The notes: generated by a model from the sequence alone, not told the origin. 64,000 bases of DNA from CAZWMK01 sp964635065 (GCA_964635065.1 CAZWMK010000002.1:3366-67365), one strand, 5' to 3'. Counted from the first letter of the stretch, positions 25,574 through 34,898 are shown. A program made the numbers and translations.

Positions 25574-26889
25574 GCGACGCACGCTATCGCAAGGTGCCTT
25601 CGGCCCGGCTTTCGCGTCTGGCGTCATTTGGCCAGCTGGCGGGCGGCATTGCAGGCGGCATGATCGCCGAAGGCGCGCGCCGGCTGGCAAGCGGGGAGCG
25701 ACCACGCATGGCCGATCTGCTGCTGACGCCCGGCAATGCGCTTCGCCTCACCGAGCAGCTCTCGCGCCTGCGCGGCGCAGCGATGAAACTCGGGCAGATG
25801 ATCTCGCTCGATGCCGGCGATCTCCTGCCTGCCGAACTGACAGCCATCATGGCCCGGCTGCGCGATGCGGCCCATTTCATGCCACCGGCCCAGCTCAACC
25901 GGGTCCTGTCGGCTGAATGGGGGCGCGACTGGCGGCGGCGCTTCTCCCATTTCGACGCGACACCGATTGCAGCGGCATCAATCGGACAGGTCCACCGCGC
26001 CACCCTGCCCGATGGCCGCATGCTGGCCATCAAGGTGCAATATCCCGGCGTTGCCGCCAGCATCGATGCCGATGTGGATAATGTCGACACCCTGCTGCGC
26101 CTTTCGGGCCTGCTGCCAGCCACCCTCGACATCGCCCCGTTGCTGGCCGAAGCAAAGCAGCAATTGCGCGAGGAAGCCGACTATCGGCGGGAAGCCGGGC
26201 AGATGCGCCGCTATCATGCCCTTCTGGCAGGAGATCCGGCATTCGTCATGCCCCAGCCTGTCGACGAACTTTCGGGCGAACGGGTGCTGGCGATGGATTT
26301 CATCGCTGGCAGCCCGATCGAAACATTGATGCAGGCGCCCCGCGAAACCCGCGATACGGTTATGAAAGCCCTGTTTGGACTGGTCCTGCGCGAACTGTTC
26401 GAATTCGGCCATATGCAGACCGATCCCAATTTCGCCAACTTCCGCTGGCAGGCCGATACAGGCCGCATCGTCCTGCTCGACTTCGGAGCGACCCGCGCGA
26501 TTCCACAAGCGACGGCCGATGCCTATCGCAATCTGATGCGGGCGGGTCTGGCTGAAGACCATCAGGCCCTCCGTGCTGCCCTGTTGGCCGTCGGCTTTGT
26601 CACGCCCGGCATTTTGCAGCGTCACGGCCGGGCGATAGACGACATGATCGCGGTGCTCCTGCGTCATCTCGGCAAGCCGGGGGCATTTGATTTTGCCGAT
26701 CGCAGCTTTGTCGATCGCATACGCGGCCAGGCACAGCATATCGCCGCCGACCGCGCCGCCTGGCATGTTCCACCGGCCAACACCCTTTTCGTTCAGCGCA
26801 AGATCAGCGGCACAGCCATGCTCGCTGTGCGCATGGAGGCACGGCTCCCACTGCGCGACATGGTGTCTGCCTTCATGGCACAATCCTGA
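25570..26889 (+). CDS. ABC1/AarF (UbiB-like) atypical kinase
   Basis: 439 residues from a TTG start overlapping the DCC stop. Family motifs: KLGQMISLDAGDLLPAEL (the KxGQ helix), AAASIGQVHRATLPDGR (Ala-rich loop), LAIKVQYPG (catalytic-type Lys), DPNFANF and VLLDFGATR. ABC1 proteins support ubiquinone biosynthesis or lipid homeostasis at the membrane. Coupling with a DCC protein suggests a joint redox-lipid role, which is inference. Confidence 0.9.
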   Translation: MSDARYRKVPSARLSRLASFGQLAGGIAGGMIAEGARRLASGERPRMADLLLTPGNALRLTEQLSRLRGAAMKLGQMISLDAGDLLPAELTAIMARLRDAAHFMPPAQLNRVLSAEWGRDWRRRFSHFDATPIAAASIGQVHRATLPDGRMLAIKVQYPGVAASIDADVDNVDTLLRLSGLLPATLDIAPLLAEAKQQLREEADYRREAGQMRRYHALLAGDPAFVMPQPVDELSGERVLAMDFIAGSPIETLMQAPRETRDTVMKALFGLVLRELFEFGHMQTDPNFANFRWQADTGRIVLLDFGATRAIPQATADAYRNLMRAGLAEDHQALRAALLAVGFVTPGILQRHGRAIDDMIAVLLRHLGKPGAFDFADRSFVDRIRGQAQHIAADRAAWHVPPANTLFVQRKISGTAMLAVRMEARLPLRDMVSAFMAQS

Positions 26890-27017
26890 ACGGGCTGCGC
26901 CAACATCGCACGCGCCGCGTCCTTGTCCTGTCCGCGCGACGGTATCGATAGCGGCTTGCCTGCCCCTCAGACGTGGCTAAACTCTCCGCAGAGGCTGGAT
27001 TGACTCGATCATTTTGC

Positions 27018-27062
27018 ATTTTTATACAACAGATGAACAATAAACATTCAGTCCATTTGGGG
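27018..27062 (+). promoter_or_regulatory. Promoter-region motif shared with the Rieske operon
   Basis: TTTTTAT, then an ATGAACAATAAA element, then TTGGGGAGA ahead of the SDR start. The same ordered elements (TTTTTAT, ATGCGAACAATAAA, TTGGGGAGA) precede the Rieske gene at 30216. GGGGAG is also the ribosome site. A common regulator is likely, perhaps the TetR protein encoded between the two sites. Confidence 0.5.
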
Positions 27063-27072
27063 AGATTCTGGC

Positions 27073-27864
27073 ATGGATAAGGTTCTCGACGGCAAGGTTG
27101 CGCTCGTCACGGGCGCGGGCCGCGGCATTGGCCGTGCGATGGCGCTGGCTTATGGCGCAGCGGGTGCCAAGGTGGTGGTGGTATCGCGCACGCCCGCCAC
27201 GGTGGACGCCGTCGCGCAGGAAATCCGCGATGCCGGTGGTGAAGCGATTGGCGTTGCCTGCGATGTCGGACACCGCGACGAAGTGTTCGCCGCCGTGCAG
27301 AAGGCTGTCGACACCTTTGGCGGGCTGCACATCGTCGTCAACAACGCGCAGGGCTTCGGCACCGAAGCCGATCCCCAGCCGTCGACCGTGTTCGTCGCCT
27401 GCGAGGATACCAACGAAGAAGAATGGGAATACACCTTCCGCACCGGTGCGACCGCATCGCTGTGGTTCATGAAGGCCGCCTTCCCGCACATGAAAAAGGC
27501 CGGTTACGGCCGCATCATCAACTTCGCCTCGTCATCGGGCCAGATCGGCTTTGAAGGCAACACCTGCTACAACGCCACCAAGGAAGCGATCCGCGCGCTG
27601 AGCCGGACCGCCGCCCGCGAGTGGGGCCAGTATGGCATTACGGTCAACATCATCAATCCGGCGATCGAAACGCGTGCGTTCGATGCGTGGAAATCGGCGC
27701 GTCCCGAATTCGTCGAAGCCTTGAAGCAGAAGATTCCGATGCGCCGCCTTGGCGAGCCGGAGCGCGATGCAGGGCCGCTCGCCGTGTTTCTCGCCTCGCC
27801 GGGTGCCAGCTACATCACCGGCCAGACGGTGATGCTTGAAGGCGGCATGCACACGCTGCCCTGA
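27073..27864 (+). CDS. SDR family oxidoreductase
   Basis: 263 residues: TGAGRGIG cofactor motif, catalytic Ser in NFASSSG, and CYNATK as the YxxxK motif. The usual NNAG reads NNAQ (VVNNAQGFG). The C-terminus ends SYITGQTVMLEGGMHTLP. It heads a likely SDR-SDR-SDR run regulated from the motif at 27018. Substrate unknown; the 15-residue insertion after the fourth strand (TEADPQPSTVFVACEDTN) is unusual and may shape the pocket. Confidence 0.9.
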   Translation: MDKVLDGKVALVTGAGRGIGRAMALAYGAAGAKVVVVSRTPATVDAVAQEIRDAGGEAIGVACDVGHRDEVFAAVQKAVDTFGGLHIVVNNAQGFGTEADPQPSTVFVACEDTNEEEWEYTFRTGATASLWFMKAAFPHMKKAGYGRIINFASSSGQIGFEGNTCYNATKEAIRALSRTAAREWGQYGITVNIINPAIETRAFDAWKSARPEFVEALKQKIPMRRLGEPERDAGPLAVFLASPGASYITGQTVMLEGGMHTLP

Positions 27865-27881
27865 CAAACTGACACAATCAT

Positions 27882-27904
27882 GCGGCGCCCCCAACGGGCG
27901 CCGC
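27882..27904 (+). terminator. Hairpin with pyrimidine tail between two SDR genes
   Basis: GCGGCGCCC and GGGCGCCGC pair perfectly around CCAAC, followed by CTCTCTTTC. It could attenuate transcription between the first SDR gene and the next, or protect the upstream mRNA. The tail is not a clean T-run, so termination may be partial. Confidence 0.55.
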
Positions 27905-27935
27905 CTCTCTTTCACGCCTTGGGGAAGGACGGATC

Positions 27936-28694
27936 ATGGGTTTGCTTGATGGCAAGGTGGCAATCGTCACCGGTGGTGGCAGCGGCATCGGACAGGCGGT
28001 GGCTGTCGGTTTCGCGCGCGAGGGCGCGAAAGTCGTCATCTGCGGCCGGCGCGAGGATGCAGGCGCCGAAACGGTCGCCATGATCAACAAGCTGGGCGGC
28101 GATTGCCTGTTCGTCAAAACCGATGTTTCGAAGGCCAGCGAAGTCGAGGCGCTCGTCGCCCGCACCGTCGACCGTTACGGCAAGCTCGATGCCGCGTTCA
28201 ACAATGCGGGCGCCTTCTTTGGCGCAGGCTTTCTGGCCGACCTGTCGGAAGAGGATTTCGAACTCAGCTGCAACGCCAATATCCGCAGCACCTTCCTGTG
28301 CCTGAAATACCAGATCGCGCAGATGATGAAGCAGGGCCATGGCGGCTCGATCATCAACAACGCCTCCGCACAAAGCCACATCGCGCTCGGCTATTCAGCG
28401 CATTATACGGCGGCGAAGCACGCCATCCTTGGCTACACGCGCGCCGCCGCCGTCGATTACGCCCGGCACAACATCCGCGTGAACTGCATTTCGCCGGGCG
28501 TCGTGCTGACGCCGATGATGGCGGGCTTCGACCCCGCCGCGCCCGAAACACAGAACATCATGAACGCCATTCCGGCGGGCCGCGTCGCCACGCCCGATGA
28601 AATGGCCGGCACCGTCGTCTTCATGGCGTCCGACATGTCGCCCTACATGCATGGCGCCGCAATCTCCGTCGACGGCGGATGGGTCGCGCACTAG
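27936..28694 (+). CDS. SDR family oxidoreductase
   Basis: 252 residues, classical SDR: TGGGSGIG, AFNNAGAFFG, catalytic Ser in NNASAQSH, YTAAK, and a C-terminus PYMHGAAISVDGGWVAH. The Arg in VVICGRRED suggests NADP preference (inference). Ribosome site GGGGAAGGA precedes the ATG. Followed 27 nt later by another SDR. Confidence 0.9.
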   Translation: MGLLDGKVAIVTGGGSGIGQAVAVGFAREGAKVVICGRREDAGAETVAMINKLGGDCLFVKTDVSKASEVEALVARTVDRYGKLDAAFNNAGAFFGAGFLADLSEEDFELSCNANIRSTFLCLKYQIAQMMKQGHGGSIINNASAQSHIALGYSAHYTAAKHAILGYTRAAAVDYARHNIRVNCISPGVVLTPMMAGFDPAAPETQNIMNAIPAGRVATPDEMAGTVVFMASDMSPYMHGAAISVDGGWVAH

Positions 28695-28721
28695 GCCACA
28701 CACGCCACAGGAGAGGCCGAT

Positions 28722-29417
28722 ATGGCGAACATCCTCATCACGGGCGCGGCGCGCGGGCTGGGTTATGAACTCGCCCGCCAGTTCGCCGCCGCAGGTCACC
28801 GCGTCTTTGCCACCTGTCGCAATCCGGCGGGTGCCGCGCGCCTTCAGGCCGCCGCCGCTGCATCGGACGGTCTACTCACCGTTCACGCGATGGACGTCGG
28901 CGACATGGCCTCGGTCAAGGCCTGCGCCGAGGAACTGCACGACCTGCCGGTCGACATCCTGATCAACAATGCCGGCGTCTGGGGCGGCCTCGACACGCAA
29001 GTGCTGGCCAACATGGACTATGACAACTGGGCGCATGAACTGAACATCATGCTGATGGGGCCGTTCCGTGTGGTGCAGAATTTCCTGCCCCATATCCGGC
29101 GTGGCACAGACAAAAAGATCGTCTCGATCACCAGCCAGACCGCCGCGCACAGCTACGATCATGCCGTCGGCTATTCCTATGCCAGCGCCAAGGCCGGACT
29201 GAACCGCCTGATGACCGCGCTGGCCGAAGAACTGAAACCCGAAGGGATCATCGTCGCCCTTCTCCATCCCGGCTGGATCAGGACCGAAATGGCCGGTCCC
29301 GGCGCCGATCTCGAACCGGCGGATGCAGCGGCTGACAATGTCCGCGTCATTTCAGGGCTGACGCTGGCCGACAGTGGCAAGTTCCTTAAATGGACCGGTG
29401 ACGTTCATCCGTGGTGA
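28722..29417 (+). CDS. C-factor-like SDR oxidoreductase
   Basis: 231 residues, shorter than its neighbours and of the atypical C-factor/sepiapterin-reductase-like type: ILITGAARGLGYELARQFAA, VDILINNAGVWGG, SITSQTAA, YSYASAK, then LLHPGWIRTEMAGPGADLEP. The C-terminus FLKWTGDVHPW replaces the usual SDR ending. Likely last gene of the 27073-29417 run. Confidence 0.87.
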   Translation: MANILITGAARGLGYELARQFAAAGHRVFATCRNPAGAARLQAAAAASDGLLTVHAMDVGDMASVKACAEELHDLPVDILINNAGVWGGLDTQVLANMDYDNWAHELNIMLMGPFRVVQNFLPHIRRGTDKKIVSITSQTAAHSYDHAVGYSYASAKAGLNRLMTALAEELKPEGIIVALLHPGWIRTEMAGPGADLEPADAAADNVRVISGLTLADSGKFLKWTGDVHPW

Positions 29418-29482
29418 ACGGGGTTTTGTCCTGTCCGGACAATCCGCTTTATTCGCGGGCAGCGATTGCCTAAGGACAGGCC

Positions 29483-30076
29483 ATGCCATTGATTGTCGAT
29501 CACGACGAACGGCGCGCGCTCATCGCCAATGTCGTCAAGGAAATGATTGCTGAATCCGGTCTGGAATCAGTGACGGTGCGCGCCGTTGCCCGCAAGGCGG
29601 GTTTCAGCTCGACCATCCTGTCGCATTATTTCCGCGACAAGCAGCATCTGCTGATTTCCGCCTTCGCCTCTGTCCTCAGAGAGTCTCCAGTGCGGGTGCA
29701 TGCCGCAATGGCGGCGGGTGGCAGCCTGATCGATTGTCTCGATGTCTTGCTTCCGAACACTGCCGCCAATCTGCGCGACTGGCAGGCCTGGTTCGGTTTC
29801 TGGGGCAAGGTCACGCATGATCCCGAACTCGCCGCCGAACGGCTGGCGGGTGTCGAGGAAACGCAAAAGACGCTGGCTGAAATCCTGCGTTACGGCATTG
29901 ATCGCGGCGAACTGCCCGATGATCTCGACCTGACCTTCCACTGCAACCGCATCCAGATCTTTCTGAACGGGCTGGTCAGCATGGTCATCATGAAGCCTGA
30001 AGCCTGGCCACCAAGTGCCCAGCGCGAGGCGCTGGAATGGCAGATCAGGCTGATGCGGATGCACCCCAAAGGCTGA
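29483..30076 (+). CDS. TetR/BetI-like transcriptional regulator
   Basis: 197 residues. The N-terminal TetR helix-turn-helix is clear (SGLESVTVRAVARKAGFSST then ILSHYFRDKQHLL); the C-terminal ligand domain resembles BetI (AWFGFWGKVTHDPELAAERL). It lies between the SDR run and the Rieske operon, and an inverted repeat lies just downstream in front of the Rieske gene, so local regulation is the simplest reading. The effector may be the catabolic substrate. Confidence 0.9.
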   Translation: MPLIVDHDERRALIANVVKEMIAESGLESVTVRAVARKAGFSSTILSHYFRDKQHLLISAFASVLRESPVRVHAAMAAGGSLIDCLDVLLPNTAANLRDWQAWFGFWGKVTHDPELAAERLAGVEETQKTLAEILRYGIDRGELPDDLDLTFHCNRIQIFLNGLVSMVIMKPEAWPPSAQREALEWQIRLMRMHPKG

Positions 30077-30142
30077 ACTTTCCGTCCCTGCCATTCCCGA
30101 CCGTTCCCGTCACGCTGCCTGCCGACGCAGGCGGCGCGCCCT

Positions 30143-30206
30143 CGCATGTGGGCTTTTTATTTTAGACATGCGAACAATAAAATGTTACCCCTGCATGTAA
30201 TTGGGG
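30143..30206 (+). promoter_or_regulatory. Operator/promoter region of the Rieske operon
   Basis: CGCATGT (30143-30149) and ACATGCG (30166-30172) form a perfect 7-bp inverted repeat with 16-bp spacing; a third GCATGT follows at about 30194. The motif TTTTTAT, AACAATAAA and TTGGGGAGA shared with 27018-27062 overlaps it. This suits binding by a dimeric regulator such as the adjacent TetR protein. Confidence 0.5.
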
Positions 30207-30215
30207 AGAGCAAAA

Positions 30216-31448
30216 ATGCCGACAAATACTGACAATATCGAGCGAATCATCGATTGGGAAAAGGCGCGCACCGCGCCGCCCAGCGACTATCCCGCATTGC
30301 CGGAAATTCCGGGTGGCCGCTACATCCGCCAGGATTTCTACGATCTGGAACAGGAATATGTCTGGAAGGGCGCGTGGGTCTGCGCCGGCCGCGACGAAGA
30401 CCTGAAGACGCCCGGCAACTATCGCCAGTTCACCAAGCTCGGCAAGCCGATCCTGCTTGTCCGCGGCAAGGACGATGTGTTGCGCGCCTTCTACAACACC
30501 TGCCGCCATCGCGGCGCGCCGGTCGTGCGCGACGAAAGCGGCCAGACCGGGCTGTTGCGCTGCCAGTATCACAGCTGGTCCTATGGCCTTGACGGCCATC
30601 TGATCGGCGTGCCCGACGAGCGCGACTTTGCCTGCCTGAACAAGGCCGAACGCGGCCTCATCGAACTGCGCTGCGAAACATGGAACGGCCTGGTCTTTGT
30701 CAATCAGGACATGAACGCCATGCCGCTCACCGAATATCTCGGCGGACTGGTCGGCGAACTCGCCTGCGTCGGCATGGACAAGCTGCGCGTCGTCCATGAG
30801 CAAAGCTATATCGTCGACTGCAACTGGAAGGCGCTCGCCGACGCATTCCTCGAAGTCTATCATGTCAACACCATCCACCCGACGAATGCGGGCATCATGC
30901 TCGACAGCCGGGCGGCGGCGATGGGGCTGATGCGCCATGGCCATTCGCGGATGGCAACGCGCAAGAACATGAATCAGGGCCTGAACTTCGTCGAATATGA
31001 AGGCGCACCCGACATCGCGTCGATGCCTGATTTCTATCGCCGCAACAACGTCGCCTACAGTATCTTCCCGAACTTCATCTCGCCGGTCGAACCGACGGGC
31101 TTTCCGATCCTGCTCTTCTGGCCGCGCGGCCTGCGCCAGTCGGAAATGCAGGCGATCTACATCGCGCCCGACTGGGGCGACGGCCCGCGCCCGGCCTTCT
31201 GGGACCGCTTCCTGCCGATCTTCGATCAGGTGCTGCAAGAAGACACGATGAATCTCGAGCCCATACAGGCCTCGCTCGATTCCGGCGCGTTTACCGGCAT
31301 GATGATCAACTATCAGGAACGCCGCATCTACTGGCTGCATGAAGAAATCGACCGCCGCATCGGCGCCGAAAACATCCCCGAAGGTCTCGCAGTCGCGCAG
31401 GTCCTGTCGGACCATATCGAAACGCCCCTCGAACAAGCCGCCGAATAA
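30216..31448 (+). CDS. Rieske non-heme iron oxygenase, alpha subunit
   Basis: 410 residues. Rieske site CRHRG then CQYHSW (C-x-H-x17-C-x2-H) near residues 95-120; catalytic-iron region NWKALADAFLEVYHVNTIHP; distal acidic region EDTMNLEPIQASLDSG. No beta subunit, ferredoxin or reductase gene lies beside it. Size and iron motif fit alpha-only oxygenases that hydroxylate or demethylate alicyclic or small substrates. ATG 30216 follows GGGGAGAG; TTG 30201 is an unlikely alternative. Confidence 0.92.
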   Translation: MPTNTDNIERIIDWEKARTAPPSDYPALPEIPGGRYIRQDFYDLEQEYVWKGAWVCAGRDEDLKTPGNYRQFTKLGKPILLVRGKDDVLRAFYNTCRHRGAPVVRDESGQTGLLRCQYHSWSYGLDGHLIGVPDERDFACLNKAERGLIELRCETWNGLVFVNQDMNAMPLTEYLGGLVGELACVGMDKLRVVHEQSYIVDCNWKALADAFLEVYHVNTIHPTNAGIMLDSRAAAMGLMRHGHSRMATRKNMNQGLNFVEYEGAPDIASMPDFYRRNNVAYSIFPNFISPVEPTGFPILLFWPRGLRQSEMQAIYIAPDWGDGPRPAFWDRFLPIFDQVLQEDTMNLEPIQASLDSGAFTGMMINYQERRIYWLHEEIDRRIGAENIPEGLAVAQVLSDHIETPLEQAAE

Positions 31449-31522
31449 CGGCGCACCGGGTAGCAGCACGAAAAAGCGTGAGGGGCATTGATGCCCCCTC
31501 ACCGACAGGGGAGGTTTCATCC

Positions 31523-32893
31523 ATGGAAAACATACCGCTTGGCACCGCGCGCAGTACGGGCGACAGCTGGGAAGACATTCTCGAAACCAGCCTGACGCCG
31601 GTGCCAGCGCATCTGCGCGAAGACCATTATGAATATCGCGGCTCCGACGCCATTCCGGCCGAGCGCTACACCTCGCCCGAATATTTCCGTCTCGAGCGCG
31701 AAAAAATGTGGCCCAACGTCTGGCAGTTCGCCGCACGCGAGGAAGAACTGCCGCAGCCGGGCGACTATGTGCTCTACGAAAATGTCGGCCGTTCCTATCT
31801 CGTCGTACGGCAGGACGATGGCACCATCCGCGCCTTCCACAATGTCTGCCTGCATCGCGGTCGCAAGCTCCGCACCGAAAGCGGCAGCGCCGACCAGTTC
31901 CAGTGCCCGTTCCACGGCTTTACATGGCACAAGGACGGCAGCCTCGCGCAAATCCCCTGCCGCTGGGATTTCGGCCATCTGACCGACGAGAAGATGCAGT
32001 TGCCCGAAGCCAAGGTCGCGGTGTGGCAGGGCTTCGTCTTCATCCGCGAAAATGACGAAGGGCCGTCGATCGAGGACTATCTCGCGCCAATGCCCGAACA
32101 TTTTGCCCAGTGGCGCAATGAGGAGTGCACGACCGCCATGTGGGTCGGCAAGGTCGTCAACGCCAACTGGAAGGTGGTGATGGAAGCCTTCATGGAAGCG
32201 TGGCACTCGGTCGTGACCCACCCGCAGTTCCTCGGTTTCCTCGGCGATGCCAACACGCGCTACGACATCTACGGCGACCATGTGAACCGCGCGCTCACGC
32301 CATCGGGTGTGCTGTCGCCGCATCTTTACAACACCGGCAAGACCGAACAGTGGATCGTCGACGAATTCCTGAAGGGCAATGGCCGCAACAATGCCGATGG
32401 CGCGGTCGTCGTCCCCGAGGGCTGGACGGCGCGCCAGACGCTGGGCGACTATTTCCGCAAGGAATTCGGCGCGGCGGCCAATCGGGATTATTCGAACGTC
32501 AGCGACGGCGAAGTGATCGACTCGCTCGTCTACAATGTCTTTCCGAACTTCTCGCCCTGGGGCGGTTTCCTGCCGACCATCGTCTATCGCTGGCGCCCCT
32601 GGCCCGATCAGGACCGCACGCTGATGGAGGTGCGCCTGCTCACGCGTGTGCCGAAGGGCGAACCGCACCCGCCCTGCCCAGCCATGCACATGCTGGGCGA
32701 GGATGAGCCATGGGCATCGTTCACGGGCTGGGGCGTACTCGGATCAGTGTTCGATCAGGACATGGAAAACCTGCCCTATGTGCAGGACGGGCTGAAATGC
32801 TCGGCCAACAACCGCGTCGAACTGGGCAATTATCAGGAAATCCGCATCCGCCAGTTCCAGCAGACGCTCGACAAATATCTTGCCCGTTTCTGA
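31523..32893 (+). CDS. Second Rieske non-heme iron oxygenase, alpha subunit
   Basis: 456 residues, clearly divergent from the first. Rieske site CLHRG then CPFHGF (C-x-H-x16-C-x2-H); iron-binding stretch NANWKVVMEAFMEAWHSVVT with the second His in THPQ. A 40-residue N-terminal extension and an internal segment (KTEQWIVDEFLKGNGRNNAD) set it apart. Lies 74 nt after the first Rieske gene, and 16 nt before the reductase-like gene. Electron donors are not encoded beside it. Confidence 0.92.
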   Translation: MENIPLGTARSTGDSWEDILETSLTPVPAHLREDHYEYRGSDAIPAERYTSPEYFRLEREKMWPNVWQFAAREEELPQPGDYVLYENVGRSYLVVRQDDGTIRAFHNVCLHRGRKLRTESGSADQFQCPFHGFTWHKDGSLAQIPCRWDFGHLTDEKMQLPEAKVAVWQGFVFIRENDEGPSIEDYLAPMPEHFAQWRNEECTTAMWVGKVVNANWKVVMEAFMEAWHSVVTHPQFLGFLGDANTRYDIYGDHVNRALTPSGVLSPHLYNTGKTEQWIVDEFLKGNGRNNADGAVVVPEGWTARQTLGDYFRKEFGAAANRDYSNVSDGEVIDSLVYNVFPNFSPWGGFLPTIVYRWRPWPDQDRTLMEVRLLTRVPKGEPHPPCPAMHMLGEDEPWASFTGWGVLGSVFDQDMENLPYVQDGLKCSANNRVELGNYQEIRIRQFQQTLDKYLARF

Positions 32894-32909
32894 TTCAGCT
32901 AAAGGTTCC

Positions 32910-34874
32910 ATGACGATGAAACTGCTCGAACCGATCAAACTTGGCCCGGTCCAGCTCAAGAACCGTGTCGTCTCGACCGCACACGCCGCCTTTACCGACT
33001 TCTTCAAGCCGGACTGCGACGGCGAACGTTACATGGCCTATCAGGAGCGCCGCGCCCGCGGCGGTACCGGCCTGATCATCACCACGGCCATGCATGTCCA
33101 CGAAGCCAGCCAGATGCTCAATCACTGGGTGTTCGAACCGGAAACCATGGCGGTGAAATTCCGCAAGATCAGCGAACGCGTCCATCGCCATGGCGCCAAG
33201 ATCTTTGCGCAGGTCTTTCACTTCGGTGTGGTCGGCAAATCGGAAACGCACGACGACTTCAAGCCGCTGTGGGGCTTTTCACCGCTCGAAAGCCTTGATG
33301 GCGAAACCTGCCATGTCATGACCGACGCCGAGATCGAGGAAGTGATCGATGCCTTTGTCGCAGCGTCGACCTGCGCCACCGAAAATGGCATTGACGGCAT
33401 CGAACTGCACGCCACCCACGGCTATCTCCTGCAGCAATCCTTCACCCCCTATGCCAACCGCCGCACCGACAAATGGGGTCAGCGGCTTTATTTCGTCACC
33501 GAAGTGGCCAAGCGTGTGCGCGCGGCGATCGGGACCGACAAGGCCATGGGCATCCGCATCTCGCTCGACGATTTCAGGGGCCGTGCGCAAGGTGGCCTCG
33601 ATTTCGATGATGTGCTCGATATCGTCGACGATCTCGTGAAAACCGGCCTGTTCGATTATGTGAACACGTCCGAAGGCAGCGGCTATTTCGACTATTCGCG
33701 CGTCATTTCATCGTTCCGGCACAAGTTCGGCAAGACGCTGCCCGCCGTCCGTGCGCTGCGCGAACGCATCAAGGCCGCTGTCCCCGTGATCGGTGTCAAC
33801 AAGATCCCGACCGTTGATCTCGCCGAACGTGCTTTGGAAGAAGGCGACTGCGACCTTGTCGGCATGACGCGCGCGCAGATCGCCGACCCCGATCTCGTCT
33901 ACAAGCTCGAACATGGCGAAGCGCCGCGCATACGCACCTGCACGGGCGCCAATCAGGGCTGCATCGACCGCGTCGCCACCTATCCCATCACCTGCATCCA
34001 GAACCCTGAAGTCGGCGAGGAAAACCGCTTTGCCGAACTGGCGAAAAAGCCGGTGACGCCGAAACGCGTGCTGGTGGTGGGCGGTGGCCCGGCCGGCATG
34101 AAGGCTGCCGAAGTCGCGGCCCGCCATGGTCATCAGGTGACGCTGGCCGAGTCCTCGCACCGGCTGGGTGGACGCCTCAACCTCGTCGAAAAGCTGGGGG
34201 CTGCGGCTAACCTCCTGTCGATGACGGCATGGATCGAACAGGAATTGCAGCAGTTGCAGGTCCGCGTGATGTTGCAGACCAAGGTCGACGAGGATTTCAT
34301 CCGCAACCTTGCGCCCGACGCCATCATCCTGGCATCCGGCGCGCGCGCCAAGGGCACGATCCAGCTCGACAGCGACGGCTCGATCCCGATGCTCGACATC
34401 GACAGCGCGGTGCAGGGCCAGTTCGACGGCCAGACCTTCGAGATGAAGGGCACGCATGCCCTCCTCATCGACCGGCGTGGCCATTACGAGACGGCGCTTG
34501 CCATCGAAGCCATGGTGCAGCGTGGCGCGAAAGTCACCGTCGTCACGCCGTTCCTCACCTTCGGCGCGAACCTCGGCTTCACCTTCCTCGCCGATTATCT
34601 CGGTCTGCTGCCACAATGGGGCGTGCGCGTGATCACGCAGGGACAGGTCAAGCATATCGCCAATGGCACGGCGCACATCCTGAACGGCGCGACCGGCCAG
34701 ACGGAGGAACTGGCGTTCGACTTCGCGGTTGCGGGCGTACCCGCCGCACCGGTCGATGAATTGCAGGATGTCTGCGCCCGCCATGCGCCCACCAAGGTCG
34801 TGGGCGATGCCTATGCCCCACGCACCGCGCTGGAAGCGATCCGCGAAGGCGACCGTATCGGTCGTACGCTCTGA
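32910..34874 (+). CDS. FMN/Fe-S/FAD oxidoreductase of the dienoyl-CoA reductase/TMADH family
   Basis: 654 residues: an old-yellow-enzyme TIM barrel (LEPIKLGPVQLKNRVVSTAH; active-site region ELHATHGYLLQQSFTPYANR), an Fe-S segment, then an FAD/NAD domain (VLVVGGGPAGMKAAEVAARH). The family's cluster motif C-x2-C-x3-C-x11-C reads CTGANQGC then PITC, so the second Cys is replaced by Ala. Members reduce enoyl bonds (FadH, BaiCD/BaiH) or demethylate amines (TMADH, DgcA). Placed with two Rieske genes in one operon. Confidence 0.9.
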   Translation: MTMKLLEPIKLGPVQLKNRVVSTAHAAFTDFFKPDCDGERYMAYQERRARGGTGLIITTAMHVHEASQMLNHWVFEPETMAVKFRKISERVHRHGAKIFAQVFHFGVVGKSETHDDFKPLWGFSPLESLDGETCHVMTDAEIEEVIDAFVAASTCATENGIDGIELHATHGYLLQQSFTPYANRRTDKWGQRLYFVTEVAKRVRAAIGTDKAMGIRISLDDFRGRAQGGLDFDDVLDIVDDLVKTGLFDYVNTSEGSGYFDYSRVISSFRHKFGKTLPAVRALRERIKAAVPVIGVNKIPTVDLAERALEEGDCDLVGMTRAQIADPDLVYKLEHGEAPRIRTCTGANQGCIDRVATYPITCIQNPEVGEENRFAELAKKPVTPKRVLVVGGGPAGMKAAEVAARHGHQVTLAESSHRLGGRLNLVEKLGAAANLLSMTAWIEQELQQLQVRVMLQTKVDEDFIRNLAPDAIILASGARAKGTIQLDSDGSIPMLDIDSAVQGQFDGQTFEMKGTHALLIDRRGHYETALAIEAMVQRGAKVTVVTPFLTFGANLGFTFLADYLGLLPQWGVRVITQGQVKHIANGTAHILNGATGQTEELAFDFAVAGVPAAPVDELQDVCARHAPTKVVGDAYAPRTALEAIREGDRIGRTL

Positions 34875-34898
34875 TCCGGCACTGAAGGGCGCGTCGCC

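Noticed and set aside
30162..31736. Long minus-strand ORF opposite the first Rieske gene
   Set aside because: Antisense shadow of a high-GC coding region; the plus strand carries complete Rieske motifs.
31517..32689. 390-codon minus-strand ORF opposite the second Rieske gene
   Set aside because: Shadow ORF; composition (His, Arg, Asp repeats) is that of a complementary reading of Rieske codons.
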